The notes: generated by a model not told the origin, from the letters alone. DNA of 64,000 nt from Streptomyces sp. NBC_00448 (GCF_036014115.1 NZ_CP107913.1:4015001-4079000), one strand, 5' to 3'; shown: positions 47,090 through 56,389, numbered from the stretch's first letter. Numbers and translations are program-made.

Positions 47090-48748
47090 TTGTCCTGCTT
47101 GATCGTCCAGAGTGACAAAACGCTCCTCCTGGAGGTCGACCACGAGCAGGCCGACGCCTGCCGCCGTGCGATCGCCCCGTTCGCCGAACTGGAGCGGGCC
47201 CCCGAGCACATCCACACCTACCGGCTGACGCCGCTGGGCCTGTGGAACGCCCGGGCGGCCGGACACGACGCCGAGCAGGTGGTGGACGCGCTCGTCGAGT
47301 ACTCCCGGTACCCGGTGCCGCACGCGCTGCTGGTCGACGTGGCCGAGACGATGGACCGCTACGGCCGGCTGCGGCTGAGCAAGGACCCGGCGCACGGCCT
47401 GGTGCTGACCACCACCGACCGCCCGGTGCTGGAGGAGATCCTGCGCTCGAAGCGGGTGCAGCCGCTGGTCGGCGTGCGGATCGACGCGGACACCGTCGCC
47501 GTGCACCCCTCCGAGCGCGGCCAGATCAAGCAGGTGCTGCTGAAGCTGGGCTGGCCGGCCGAGGACTTCGCCGGATACGTCGACGGCGAGGCGCACCCGA
47601 TCGAGCTGGACGAGAACGGCTGGGGGCTGCGCCCGTACCAGCAGCAGGCCGTGGAGGGCTTCTGGCACGGCGGCTCCGGGGTGGTCGTGCTGCCCTGCGG
47701 CGCGGGAAAGACGCTGGTCGGGGCGGGCGCGATGGCGCAGGCGAAGGCCACCACGCTGATCCTGGTGACGAACACCGTCTCGGCCCGCCAGTGGAAGCAC
47801 GAACTGGTGAAGCGCACCTCCCTCACCGAGGAGGAGATCGGCGAGTACAGCGGCACCCGCAAGGAGATCCGCCCGGTCACCATCGCCACGTACCAGGTGC
47901 TCACCACGAAGCGGAAGGGTGTCTACCCGCACCTGGAGCTGTTCGACTCCCGCGACTGGGGGCTGATCGTCTACGACGAGGTGCACCTGCTGCCCGCGCC
48001 GGTCTTCAAGTTCACCGCCGACCTCCAGGCCCGCCGCCGGCTCGGCCTGACCGCGACGCTGGTGCGCGAGGACGGCCGCGAGTCCGACGTGTTCTCGCTG
48101 ATCGGGCCGAAGCGGTTCGACGCGCCGTGGAAGGAGATCGAGGCGCAGGGGTACATCGCGCCCGCCGACTGCGTCGAGGTCCGGGTCAACCTCACCGAGA
48201 CCGAGCGGCTGGCGTACGCGACGGCCGAGACCGAGGAGAAGTACCGCTACTGTGCGACCACCGCGACCAAGCGGAAGGTCACGGAGGCGCTGGTGGCCAA
48301 GCACGCGGGGCAGCAGACCCTCGTCATCGGGCAGTACATCGACCAGCTCGACGAGCTGGGCGAGCACCTCAACGCGCCGGTGATCAAGGGCGAGACGACG
48401 AACGCGCAGCGCGAGAAGCTCTTCGAGGCGTTCCGGCAGGGCGAGCTGTCGGTGCTGGTCGTCTCCAAGGTGGCGAACTTCTCCATCGACCTGCCCGAGG
48501 CGACGGTCGCGATCCAGGTGTCGGGCACCTTCGGCTCCCGCCAGGAGGAGGCGCAGCGGCTCGGCCGGGTGCTGCGGCCGAAGGCCGACGGCCACGAGGC
48601 GCGCTTCTACTCCGTGGTGGCCCGCGACACGATCGACCAGGACTTCGCGGCCCACCGCCAGCGGTTCCTCGCCGAGCAGGGGTACGCCTACCGCATCGTG
48701 GACGCCGACGACCTGCTCACCGGCTCCGCGGAGGCGGAGGACGTCTGA
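47090..48748 (+). CDS. XPB-like DNA repair helicase
   Basis: Superfamily 2 DNA helicase of 552 residues, bacterial XPB/ERCC3 family. N-terminal damage-recognition-like region (1-170), Walker A LPCGAGKT (~201-208), DEVH box in VYDEVHLLP (~294), RED motif LGLTATLVREDGRE (~318), and C-terminal helicase domain with GTFGSRQEEAQRLGRVLRPK. It is predicted to unwind DNA in repair or transcription. The TTG at 47090 is supported by GGAGG 7-8 nt upstream and by the conserved start LIVQSDKTLLLEVDHEQADACRRAIAPF. It may work with the XPB-N-terminal-like protein at 38965-41430. Confidence 0.95.
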   Translation: MSCLIVQSDKTLLLEVDHEQADACRRAIAPFAELERAPEHIHTYRLTPLGLWNARAAGHDAEQVVDALVEYSRYPVPHALLVDVAETMDRYGRLRLSKDPAHGLVLTTTDRPVLEEILRSKRVQPLVGVRIDADTVAVHPSERGQIKQVLLKLGWPAEDFAGYVDGEAHPIELDENGWGLRPYQQQAVEGFWHGGSGVVVLPCGAGKTLVGAGAMAQAKATTLILVTNTVSARQWKHELVKRTSLTEEEIGEYSGTRKEIRPVTIATYQVLTTKRKGVYPHLELFDSRDWGLIVYDEVHLLPAPVFKFTADLQARRRLGLTATLVREDGRESDVFSLIGPKRFDAPWKEIEAQGYIAPADCVEVRVNLTETERLAYATAETEEKYRYCATTATKRKVTEALVAKHAGQQTLVIGQYIDQLDELGEHLNAPVIKGETTNAQREKLFEAFRQGELSVLVVSKVANFSIDLPEATVAIQVSGTFGSRQEEAQRLGRVLRPKADGHEARFYSVVARDTIDQDFAAHRQRFLAEQGYAYRIVDADDLLTGSAEAEDV

Positions 48749-48810
48749 GCAGCCGTCCGGTGCACGGCCGTGCCGCCCTCGTACGGCTTCGGTACGGCTT
48801 CGGCCCGCCT

Positions 48811-49362
48811 TCAGTTCGGCAGCGGCAGGTGCACGTAGAGGTAGACGCCGGTCAGCGCGGCCGCCAGTGCCCCGACGCCCAGCAGCGGCCGCACGGCGTG
48901 CCAGCGGTTCGGCACGGCCCAGCAACCGGCCAGCAGGACCGCCGCGAGCGCCAGCACGCAGGGGTCGACCTCGATCGCCCGGAAGAGCGCGTGGCAGCCG
49001 TCCGGGTCGCACGGGTCGGTCGCGAAGGGCGCGAGCATGAAGTAGAACGCGCCGATCACCAGGAGCGGGGCGCACAGGACGCTGCACAGCACCGGGACGA
49101 AGATCTCGCGGGGCTCCCGGCGGGGGGAGTCGGTGCCCGTGAGGTGGACGGCGTACGGCCAGGGCTCCGGCGGCCGGCCGGCCGCGGTGGGCGGCAGCGC
49201 GGGGCGGGGCGGACCGGGCGGAAGAGGCGGGCCTGGCTGGAGGGGCGGGCCGGACGAAGGACTCGCGTCGGGGCCGCGCCCGTCACGCGGGTGGGGCCGG
49301 GCGGGGTCCGGATCGTCGGTCCCGCGGCAGTGCCCTGCGGTGTGTGTCGCCATGGGTCCCAT
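48811..49362 (-). CDS. Membrane protein, unknown function
   Basis: 183 residues from ATG 49362 (ATG 49353 or 49389 are alternatives). The first ~95 residues are Pro/Gly/Arg-rich and cytoplasmic by charge. Three hydrophobic helices follow (FVPVLCSVLCAPLLVIGAFYFML, CVLALAAVLLAGCWAV, LLGVGALAAALTGVYLYV). The loop after helix 1 has DPCDPDGC, a possible disulphide or metal site outside the membrane. No family recognised. Confidence 0.65.
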   Translation of the reverse strand: MGPMATHTAGHCRGTDDPDPARPHPRDGRGPDASPSSGPPLQPGPPLPPGPPRPALPPTAAGRPPEPWPYAVHLTGTDSPRREPREIFVPVLCSVLCAPLLVIGAFYFMLAPFATDPCDPDGCHALFRAIEVDPCVLALAAVLLAGCWAVPNRWHAVRPLLGVGALAAALTGVYLYVHLPLPN

Positions 49363-49446
49363 CACAGCGCCCAGGGCGGTCTCGCACATGCGCCGCCGTA
49401 CTCACGTCGGCGCGGGGAGGCTACTCACCGGTAGCGCTCCGGGTGC

Positions 49447-49617
49447 TCAGTAACGCTTGCTCTCGGTGCCGAGGAGGACGACCTCGACGGCGGTGGTGAC
49501 GTACACCTTGACCGCGCGCAGCGCGTTGCCCACGCGGTGTCGGGGGTTGCCGGAGCGGGCACCGATCGCGGTGCCGCCATGGACGCTGGGACCTGGGGGA
49601 AGTGTGGTGGAGGCCAT
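49447..49617 (-). CDS. Small conserved-looking protein
   Basis: 56 residues from ATG 49617. The Pro/Gly-rich start is followed by RHRVGNALRAVKVYVTTAVEVVLLGTESKRY, an amphipathic to hydrophobic helix that may lie on or in the membrane. Codon use matches neighbouring genes. It is divergent from helD. GGAG stands only 2 nt before the ATG, so the start is uncertain. Confidence 0.5.
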   Translation of the reverse strand: MASTTLPPGPSVHGGTAIGARSGNPRHRVGNALRAVKVYVTTAVEVVLLGTESKRY

Positions 49618-49767
49618 ATCTCCACGGTAGGCATCACGCGCACGGCGTACGTCGGGCCATGGGCGGATATCGCACCGGGCGTGTGCGACTTCGGACGGAC
49701 CCCCGACCCTGACAGGCCCCTCGGGGTCCCCCCGAGAATCGGCTGCGGGCACCCGGGCGGAAAACGG

Positions 49768-49797
49768 TTAGCATCGCCGCGACCCGGGGCGTATAGT
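49768..49797 (+). promoter_or_regulatory. Promoter for helD
   Basis: TTAGCA (49768-49773), 18-bp spacer, then TATAGT (49792-49797), one of the best -10 matches in the window. The start of transcription near 49804 gives a ~120-nt leader before the GTG. Confidence 0.6.
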
Positions 49798-49923
49798 TCC
49801 GCGTCTTGCCGCCTCCCGGACGGGAGTGCCGCCGCCCGGACGGAAACCGGCCGGCCCTTCGTGATCACCACCGCGTGCGTACGCGACGCCGTACGCTCCC
49901 ACGTATCAGCCGGAGGCAAAGCC

Positions 49924-52047
49924 GTGCCCTCGCACGCCCGCAACCAGTCCGCCTCGCCGACATCCGCGGCCCCTTCCTCCGCCCCGCCCGCGGGCCCGGC
50001 GCCGGCCGACCCGCTGGGCCACGAGCGCGCCCACCTCGCCTCCTCCCGGTCCGCGCTGCGCGCCATGCGGGAGGACGTCGAGGCGCTCGACATCAGCGAC
50101 GTCACCGGGAACTGGGTCAACGCCAAGATCCTCGCCGGCGAGATCGAGATGCGCATCAAGGCGCTCGCCGACCTCGCCGGCACCCCGCTCTTCTTCGGCC
50201 GCCTCGACTACCTGCACGCGCCGAACGTCGAGGCGGCCGAAGGGGGTGAGGGCGAGAGTTTCTACATCGGGCGGCGCCATGTGCACGACGCCGGCGGCGA
50301 CCCGATGGTCATCGACTGGCGCGCCCCGGTCTCGCAGCCGTTCTACCGCGCCTCCCGCGCCGAGCCGATGGACGTGGCGCTGCGCCGCCGCTTCGGCTAC
50401 ACCGGCGGCGAGCTGACCGCGTACGAGGACGAGCACCTGACCGACGCCACCGAGGAGGACCGTTCCAGCAAGCTGCTCCAGTCGGAGATCGAGCGGCCGC
50501 GCGTCGGGCCGATGCGCGACATCGTGGCCACCATCCAGCCCGAGCAGGACGAGATCGTGCGTGCCGGGGTGGGCGGCAGCGTCTGCGTGCAGGGTGCGCC
50601 GGGCACCGGGAAGACCGCGGTCGGCCTGCACCGGGTGGCCTACCTGCTGTACGCGCACCGGGAGCGGCTGGCCCGCACCGGCACCCTGGTGATCGGGCCG
50701 AACGCATCCTTCCTCCAGTACATCGAGCAGGTGCTGCCCGCGCTCGGCGAACTCCAGGTCAAGCAGGCGACCGTGGACGACCTGGTGGCCCATGTCGAGG
50801 TGCGCGGCACCGACTCGGCGGCCACCGCGCGACTCAAGGGCGACGCGCGCATGGCGGAGGTGCTGCGGCGCGCGGTGCGCTCGGGCATCACCATGCCGAA
50901 GGAGCCGGTCGTGGTGGTGCGCGGCTCCCGGCGCTGGCGGGTGCCGGCATACGAACTGGAGGAGATCGTCCGGGAGATGGCCGGCCGGGACATCCGGTAC
51001 GGCGCCGCCAGGGACGCGCTGCCGCAGCGGATCGCGCACGCGGTGCTGGTGCAGATGGAGCGGTCCGGCGAGGCACCCGACGACCGGGTGCAGGACACGG
51101 TCGCCCGCAACCCCGCGGTCAAGGCCGCGGTCAAGGCGTGCTGGCCGCCGGTCGACCCGGCCAAGACGGTGCTGCGGCTGCTGTCCGACCCGGAGTTCCT
51201 CGCCTCGTGCGCCGACGGGCTGCTCTCGCCGGAGGAGCAGCGGGAGGTGCTGTGGGCGAAGCCGGCCCGCGGACCGGCCTCGGCGAAGTGGTCGGCGGCC
51301 GACGCGGTGCTGATCGACGAGGCCACCGACCTGGTGCAGCGCACCGGTTCGCTCGGGCATGTGGTGCTCGACGAGGCGCAGGACCTCTCGCCGATGCAGT
51401 ACCGCGCGGTCGGCCGGCGCTGCTCCACCGGGTCGGCGACGATCCTCGGCGACCTCGCCCAGGGCACCACGCCCTGGGCGACCGCCTCCTGGGCCGAGGC
51501 GCTGTCCCACCTGGGCAAGCCGGACGCCCGGGTCGAGGAGCTGACCCGCGGGTTCCGCGTGCCGCGGGAGGTCATCGCGTACGCGTCCAGGCTGCTGCCG
51601 GCCATCGCCCCCGGGCTCGCGCCGGCGACCTCCGTCCGCGAGTCGCCCGGCGCCCTGTTCGTACGGCCGACGGCCGAGGACGGGCTCGACGCGGCCGTGC
51701 TGGCCGCCTGCCGCGAGTCGCTCGGCTACGAGGGCTCCATCGGCCTCATCGCGGCCGACCCCCGAATCCCGGCACTGGCCGCCGCGCTCGACGCCGCCGG
51801 CCTGCCGTACCTCTCCCCCGGCGAGGAGACCTCGGCGACCGCCCGGCTCACCCTGGTCCCCGCGTCCCTCGCCAAGGGCCTGGAGTACGACTACGTGGTC
51901 ATGGACGACCCCGCCGCGATCGTGGCGGCCGAGCCCGACGAACGGACCGGCCTGCGCCGGCTGTACGTCTGCCTCACCCGCGCGGTGTCGGGCCTGACGG
52001 TGCTGCACGCCGCCCCGCTGCCGGGCGCTCTGGCGGAAGTCGGCTGA
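49924..52047 (+). CDS. helD: HelD-like RNA polymerase recycling ATPase
   Basis: UvrD/Rep-related protein of 707 residues that in this family frees stalled RNA polymerase from nucleic acid. An N-terminal coiled arm (about 20-100) is followed by VIDWRAPVSQPFYRAS, Walker A GAPGTGKTAVGLHR (~224), Walker B VVLDEAQDLSPMQY, and C-terminal LVPASLAKGLEYDYVVMDDP and YVCLTRAVSGL. GTG 49924 has GGAGG 9 nt upstream; upstream frame is open but falls in the promoter region. Streptomyces HelR paralogues protect against rifamycins; I found no rifamycin-associated element upstream, so a housekeeping HelD role is as likely. Confidence 0.9.
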   Translation: MPSHARNQSASPTSAAPSSAPPAGPAPADPLGHERAHLASSRSALRAMREDVEALDISDVTGNWVNAKILAGEIEMRIKALADLAGTPLFFGRLDYLHAPNVEAAEGGEGESFYIGRRHVHDAGGDPMVIDWRAPVSQPFYRASRAEPMDVALRRRFGYTGGELTAYEDEHLTDATEEDRSSKLLQSEIERPRVGPMRDIVATIQPEQDEIVRAGVGGSVCVQGAPGTGKTAVGLHRVAYLLYAHRERLARTGTLVIGPNASFLQYIEQVLPALGELQVKQATVDDLVAHVEVRGTDSAATARLKGDARMAEVLRRAVRSGITMPKEPVVVVRGSRRWRVPAYELEEIVREMAGRDIRYGAARDALPQRIAHAVLVQMERSGEAPDDRVQDTVARNPAVKAAVKACWPPVDPAKTVLRLLSDPEFLASCADGLLSPEEQREVLWAKPARGPASAKWSAADAVLIDEATDLVQRTGSLGHVVLDEAQDLSPMQYRAVGRRCSTGSATILGDLAQGTTPWATASWAEALSHLGKPDARVEELTRGFRVPREVIAYASRLLPAIAPGLAPATSVRESPGALFVRPTAEDGLDAAVLAACRESLGYEGSIGLIAADPRIPALAAALDAAGLPYLSPGEETSATARLTLVPASLAKGLEYDYVVMDDPAAIVAAEPDERTGLRRLYVCLTRAVSGLTVLHAAPLPGALAEVG

Positions 52048-52098
52048 GCCCGCGCCGCGCCCGGCGGAGCGCCCGCCCGGCGGAGTGGCCGCGCGGAC

Positions 52099-52809
52099 CT
52101 ACCCGACGGCCACCGGTGAGTCGAGGGCCTCGCGCCAGGTGCGGACGGCGGCGACGTCGACGGGGGCGGCCCATCCGCCGGGCCGCACCGCGCCGCCGAC
52201 GTGGAAGCCGCTGAGTCCGGCCGCGCGCAGGGTCGGCACGTGGTCCAGGAGCAGGCCGCCGCCGACCAGCAGCTCCGGCTCGTATCCGGGCTCGCCGGCC
52301 CGCGCCGACTCGTCGCACAGGACGGGCAGCCCGGCCGCCACACCGTCCGCCGACCCGGCGGTGAGGTAGGTGTCCAGGCCGGGCAGCCCGGCGAGTTGCA
52401 GGCGCAGCGCGTCGCGGTCGGCGGCCCGGTCCATGGCGCGGTGGAACGTCCAGCCGCAGCCGTCGATCACGTCGACCAGCGCGTGGATCGCGTCGAGGTC
52501 GGCCCGGCCCCGCGCGTCGAGGAAACCGAGCACGAACTCGTCGGCGCCCTCGGCCCGCAGGCCCTGCGCGGTCTCGCACAGCACGTCCAGCTCGCGGGCG
52601 TCGCCGGCGCTGAACCCGTCGGACAGCCGCAGCATGACGCGCAGCGGAATCCGCACCGCCGCCCTGATCGCGCCGAACGTCTCCCGGGAGGGCGTCAGCC
52701 CGTCCGCGGCCATATCGGTGACCAGTTCGAGGCGGTCGGCCCCGCCGTCCTGGGCCGCAACGGCATCCTCCGCGCCGAGGGCGATCACCTCGAAGATTGG
52801 TCTAGACAT
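52099..52809 (-). CDS. cutC: CutC-family protein
   Basis: 236-residue TIM-barrel protein. FEVIALGAEDAVAAQDGGADRLELVTDMAADGLTPS, RIPLRVMLR and VGGGLLLDHVPTLRAAGLSGFHVGGAVR are CutC signatures. The family was named for copper homeostasis in E. coli, but direct copper involvement has been questioned; the enzymatic role is unknown. ATG 52809 has a weak ribosome site. It is convergent with helD. Confidence 0.92.
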   Translation of the reverse strand: MSRPIFEVIALGAEDAVAAQDGGADRLELVTDMAADGLTPSRETFGAIRAAVRIPLRVMLRLSDGFSAGDARELDVLCETAQGLRAEGADEFVLGFLDARGRADLDAIHALVDVIDGCGWTFHRAMDRAADRDALRLQLAGLPGLDTYLTAGSADGVAAGLPVLCDESARAGEPGYEPELLVGGGLLLDHVPTLRAAGLSGFHVGGAVRPGGWAAPVDVAAVRTWREALDSPVAVG

Positions 52810-52893
52810 ATGAGCAAGGGTGCCACACCAGCCCCTCCCGCGCGAGGGCCGGGTCCCGCGCCGCGGCCCGGAAAAACCGGCCGGGCGGGCGGA

Positions 52894-53574
52894 CTATGCC
52901 TCCAGCAACTCCAGTTCGGTGCCGACGTTGCGGCGGGCCACCGGCTCCCAGTGCTCGCGCCCGTACGCCGTGCGGAACAGGTTCGGCAGCGCCAGCAGCC
53001 GCCGCAGCACCTCGGCGCGGCCGGTCCGGAAGTCCTCGTCGGGCACGAAGGCGTACTCCTCCCGGACGGCGGCGGCGTACCCCGCGTACGCCGCCGGGTC
53101 GCCGGCCAGCACCGCCAGGTCCGCGTCGCACAGCACCTCGCCGTCGGCGTCGCCCTCGGCCGGGTCGTGGTGCACGGTCAGCAGCACCAGCCGGGCGACC
53201 TGCGCGACGCGCTCCGGGTCCACCCCGGCCTCGGTCAGCGCCCGTTCGGCGAGCGCGGCGCTGCGCTCCTCGTTCTCGCTGCGCTCCGGGCGGTAGACCA
53301 CGTCGTGGAACCACGCGGCCAGCGCCACCGTGTCCGGGTCCTGCGCGTACACCGTCAGCTCCGTCACCCGTGCCAGTACCGCGACCAGGTGGTCCAGCGT
53401 GTGGTAGCGGCGCTGCGGCTCCGCCCAGCGGGCCAGCAACTCCCGCCCGTACACGGCCGGATCGGGCTCGTCCGCCGCTCCGTTCCGGCAGCGGCGCAAC
53501 AGCTCGCACCACTCCGCGAGCAGAGCGGCGTAACGGGGATGGGCTTCGGCTCGGCTCTCGGGCATGCGGATCAT
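52894..53574 (-). CDS. HD-domain metal-dependent phosphohydrolase
   Basis: 226 residues from ATG 53574 (ATG 53565 possible). The metal-binding HD pattern is visible: YHTLDHL with His near 70, AAWFHDVVYRP (His-Asp), and a distal Asp in LCDADLAVLAG. Similar proteins are annotated as predicted HD-superfamily hydrolases; the substrate is unknown. It lies downstream of the scbR-like gene on the same strand with 83 bp between, so read-through is possible. Confidence 0.85.
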   Translation of the reverse strand: MIRMPESRAEAHPRYAALLAEWCELLRRCRNGAADEPDPAVYGRELLARWAEPQRRYHTLDHLVAVLARVTELTVYAQDPDTVALAAWFHDVVYRPERSENEERSAALAERALTEAGVDPERVAQVARLVLLTVHHDPAEGDADGEVLCDADLAVLAGDPAAYAGYAAAVREEYAFVPDEDFRTGRAEVLRRLLALPNLFRTAYGREHWEPVARRNVGTELELLEA

Positions 53575-53657
53575 TGTCCACCGCGCTCCCGGGAGAGCAC
53601 GGGTGCCCCCCGACGCGGGTTCCGGTCCCCCACCCAAGTGCGCCGGGCGCCGGGGCC

Positions 53658-54308
53658 TTACGGCACCAGGCAGGACGGGCCGGGCGCGCCCACCCGCGTC
53701 AACAGCAGCTCCCGGGCGTCGGGCTTCGCCTGGAGCCCGGCGAGCAGCAGCAGCCACAGGTCGTAGAGCCGGTCCTCGATCTGGTCGCGCCCGTCGAGCG
53801 CGTCGGAGACCGTGTGCATCCCGAAGAACGCGTAGACGACGCCGACCGCGGCCGTCTCCGGGGCGAGCCCGCCCGCCAGTTCGCCCTGTTCGGCCGCCTC
53901 CCGCAGCAGCGACCCCACGGTGTCGATCCACCCGAGGAACGGCGCGGGCAGCGGCGTGTCGATGGCGCGGCGCTCGGTCCACAGCCGCGACCCGGCCCGC
54001 ACCACGACGTCGTCGCGGAAGGCGCGGGCGACCGAGAAACTCAGTGCCACCAGCTTCTCCAGCGCGGATTCGTATGACCGGTGAATTCCGGAGATCATCT
54101 CCGGCCAGGTCGCGAAGTGCGCCTCGACGACAGCGAGCGCCAGCTGCTCCTTGTTGCCGAAATGGAAGTAGATCGCCCCGCTGGTGCGCCCGGAGAGCGC
54201 GCTGATGTCGCTGATACTGGTGCCGGCATAACCGCGTTCCTCGAACAGCCGCGCCGCGGCCTCCACGAGACACCTGCGCGTCGTCTCCGCCCGTCCCTGC
54301 ACGATCAC
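53658..54308 (-). CDS. Gamma-butyrolactone receptor-like TetR regulator (ScbR family)
   Basis: 216-residue TetR-type repressor. The N-terminal helix-turn-helix (about 8-55) reads RAETTRRCLVEAAARLFEERGYAGTSISDISALSGRTSGAIYFHFGNKEQLALAVV, the form typical of ArpA/ScbR autoregulator receptors. The C-terminal ligand domain includes WTERRAIDTPLPAPFLGWID and YAFFGMHTVSDALDGR. It is divergent from an AfsA-type synthase, the standard receptor/synthase layout. It should repress itself and the synthase until the lactone binds. A minus-strand -10 (TAGATT, 54341-54346) stands 33 nt before the ATG. Pseudo-receptor status cannot be excluded. Confidence 0.88.
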   Translation of the reverse strand: MIVQGRAETTRRCLVEAAARLFEERGYAGTSISDISALSGRTSGAIYFHFGNKEQLALAVVEAHFATWPEMISGIHRSYESALEKLVALSFSVARAFRDDVVVRAGSRLWTERRAIDTPLPAPFLGWIDTVGSLLREAAEQGELAGGLAPETAAVGVVYAFFGMHTVSDALDGRDQIEDRLYDLWLLLLAGLQAKPDARELLLTRVGAPGPSCLVP

Positions 54309-54405
54309 CCCGGTAGCCGCTTCGTCGCCGACCCCGGCAATCTAGCGCGTCGCGAAGACCGATCCCTACCGGGTTCCGGATGACGCACATGCGAATCAGC
54401 CGGAC

Positions 54406-55476
54406 GTGAGTTCTTCTTATGGTATGAATCATTCGGTCGGGGATGGGTCCGGACGGAACTCCGGGCAGGACGATTCACCCGGCTTGAGCTGGTCCCGCAC
54501 GGTCGCCAGGGAAATGGTGCACCGGTCGTCCGTCGCCGAGGTGCTGTTGACGGACGTCCGGCCGGACGGCACTGGGGGTTTCGAGGCGGCGGCGTGCTGG
54601 CCGCGCTCGCACGCCACCTTCCCGCGCGACGGATCGGACCTGCACAGCCCGCTGCTGGTGGTGGAGACACTGCGGCAGCTGGGCATCTACCTGCCGCTGC
54701 GCTACTTCGGCGTCGCGCCGACCGCGCATCTGCTCATCGGCGATCTGTACTTCGCGCTCGCACCGGACCGGGAGCCGCGGGTCGGCCACGGCGGCACTGA
54801 GGTGACCTGCGCGATCGCGGTGCGCAAGGTACGCCGGGACGCCGACGGCGCGGTCACCGGGCTGCGGCTGGACGTCCACTACGCCTGCGCCGGGACGGAC
54901 TTCGCCCGGGCCGGCGGCGGCGCCCGCTTCGTCGACCCGGACGGCTACAGCGCCGTACGGAACCGGTACGACGACGACGCCGAGCGCGCGGACCCGGCTC
55001 GGCCCCCGGCTCCCGACCCGGCTCGGTCACCGGCTCCCAGTCGGGCTCCCGGCCCAGCACGGGACCCGGCGTCGAACCCGGCCGCGAACCGGGCCTCGCG
55101 CCCCACTCCGGACGACCGCCCCGAGCCTTCCGCGCTCGCGGTCACCGGGCACGGCGACGTGGTGATCGCCCGCCGCCGCGGCGGCCTCTCGATCGAACCG
55201 GCCGACCCTCGGCACCCGTTCTTCTTCGACCACGCCAGCGACCACGTGCCCGGGATGGTGCTGCTGGAGGCGGCCCGGCAGGCCGCGGCCGAGGCCAGCG
55301 GCGGCACGCTGCTGCGGCCGGTCTCCGGACGACTGGTGGCCACCCGCTTCACCGAGCACGCGCCGGCCGCCCGGATCGAGCCGGTGCCGCACCACCGCAC
55401 CTGCGTCTTCCGGGTCCGGCAGGGACCCGCCTGCACCGCATACGGGGTGCTCGGATACGGCCGACACGCGGTGTGA
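54406..55476 (+). CDS. AfsA/ScbA-type gamma-butyrolactone synthase
   Basis: 356 residues from GTG 54406 (ATG 54424 is an alternative; ribosome sites are poor). Condenses a beta-ketoacyl carrier-protein thioester with dihydroxyacetone phosphate to make the lactone signal precursor. Two AfsA hot-dog repeats are visible. Repeat 1 has MVHRSSVAEVLLTD and SDLHSPLLVVETLRQLGIYL; repeat 2 has HPFFFDHASDHVPGMVLLEAARQAA. The linker between them (about 185-245) is an unusually long Pro/Ala/Arg/Asp-rich low-complexity insert. It is divergent from the receptor gene, with 97 bp between starts. A HAD phosphatase gene follows on the same strand after its own promoter-like sequence. Confidence 0.9.
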   Translation: MSSSYGMNHSVGDGSGRNSGQDDSPGLSWSRTVAREMVHRSSVAEVLLTDVRPDGTGGFEAAACWPRSHATFPRDGSDLHSPLLVVETLRQLGIYLPLRYFGVAPTAHLLIGDLYFALAPDREPRVGHGGTEVTCAIAVRKVRRDADGAVTGLRLDVHYACAGTDFARAGGGARFVDPDGYSAVRNRYDDDAERADPARPPAPDPARSPAPSRAPGPARDPASNPAANRASRPTPDDRPEPSALAVTGHGDVVIARRRGGLSIEPADPRHPFFFDHASDHVPGMVLLEAARQAAAEASGGTLLRPVSGRLVATRFTEHAPAARIEPVPHHRTCVFRVRQGPACTAYGVLGYGRHAV

Positions 55477-55490
55477 CTTATTGCATTCGC

Positions 55491-55520
55491 TTGACTACCT
55501 TACGCGGTCGTCCATAACGT
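55491..55520 (+). promoter_or_regulatory. Promoter-like sequence before the HAD gene
   Basis: TTGACT (55491-55496), 18-bp spacer, TAACGT (55515-55520), in the most AT-rich stretch of this region. It lies between the synthase stop and the HAD start, leaving a ~170-nt leader. Confidence 0.45.
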
Positions 55521-55695
55521 AACGATCGATATGTTCTCGGTGGTGCCCTCCGAATTCCGCGCCGTCCGCGGGATTTCCGGACGCCTTCGCCGAGAGCCCG
55601 CGCCTGCCTGACGAAACAGCGCACAGCCGTCCGTCGCCCGCATTCCCGGCGACCACCCTCAGCGCGTTCAGGCATTCTCGAACGGACATGCCCCC

Positions 55696-56364
55696 ATGAC
55701 CCCTCACCCCCTCTTTTCCTGGACCCCGGCGGCGATTGTCTTCGACTGCGACGGCACCTTGATGGACACCGAGCGGCACTGGCAGGACGCCCGCGATCTG
55801 ACCCTGCGCGATTTCCAGCTCGTGACGGAAGACGGTTTCGCCGAACGCAGCAAGGGCCTGCACTACACCGAATGCGGTCAGCTCATGGCCGACGAATCCG
55901 GGCGGCCAGAACTCGGCGGCGAACTCACCGAACGGCTGCTCGGCCATTTCCGCACGCTCGTCGCCGCGGACCCGCAGACCATGCCCGGCGCGGGCGAACT
56001 CGTCGCCAACGCAGCGAAGTTCGCGCCTCTGGCAGTCGCCAGCAACTGCCCGCTGGACGTCGTCGAAACGTGCCTGCGGACCGCAGGGCTGCGGCAGCAC
56101 TTCGACCACATCGTGGTGCCGGGACCCGGCATCCGCCCCAAGCCCTACCCCGACGTCTACCTCACCGCCGCCCGCCTGTGCGGCGCCGCGCCCACCGACT
56201 CCCTCGCCGTCGAGGACTCCGCGTGCGGCATCGAGGCCGCCACCCGCGCCGGCCTGCGCACCATGGGCGTCGGCCCCTGGCCCGGGGAGGACCTCGCCGC
56301 CACCGTCGACATCTGGGTCGCCTCCCTCGACGACCCCAACATCTTCTCCTGGTCGTCACGCTGA
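55696..56364 (+). CDS. HAD-family phosphatase next to the butyrolactone synthase
   Basis: 222 residues. Motif I is FDCDGTLMDTE (Asp19 nucleophile), motif II is Ser in VASNCPLDVVET, motif III is Lys in GIRPKPYPDVY, and motif IV is VEDSACGIEAATRAG, the complete set for a beta-phosphoglucomutase-like phosphatase. Its place after an AfsA gene suggests dephosphorylation of the lactone-phosphate intermediate, the role proposed for MmfP in the methylenomycin furan pathway. That is inference from context; other small phosphates are possible. The ribosome site before ATG 55696 is weak. Confidence 0.88.
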   Translation: MTPHPLFSWTPAAIVFDCDGTLMDTERHWQDARDLTLRDFQLVTEDGFAERSKGLHYTECGQLMADESGRPELGGELTERLLGHFRTLVAADPQTMPGAGELVANAAKFAPLAVASNCPLDVVETCLRTAGLRQHFDHIVVPGPGIRPKPYPDVYLTAARLCGAAPTDSLAVEDSACGIEAATRAGLRTMGVGPWPGEDLAATVDIWVASLDDPNIFSWSSR

Positions 56365-56389
56365 CCGGTAAGGAGCCGGGAACCGTACG

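Noticed and set aside
49780-49925. Rifamycin-associated element upstream of helD
   Set aside because: Only a partial CTTGCCGC match was found, with no palindrome, so a HelR-type drug-resistance role is not supported.
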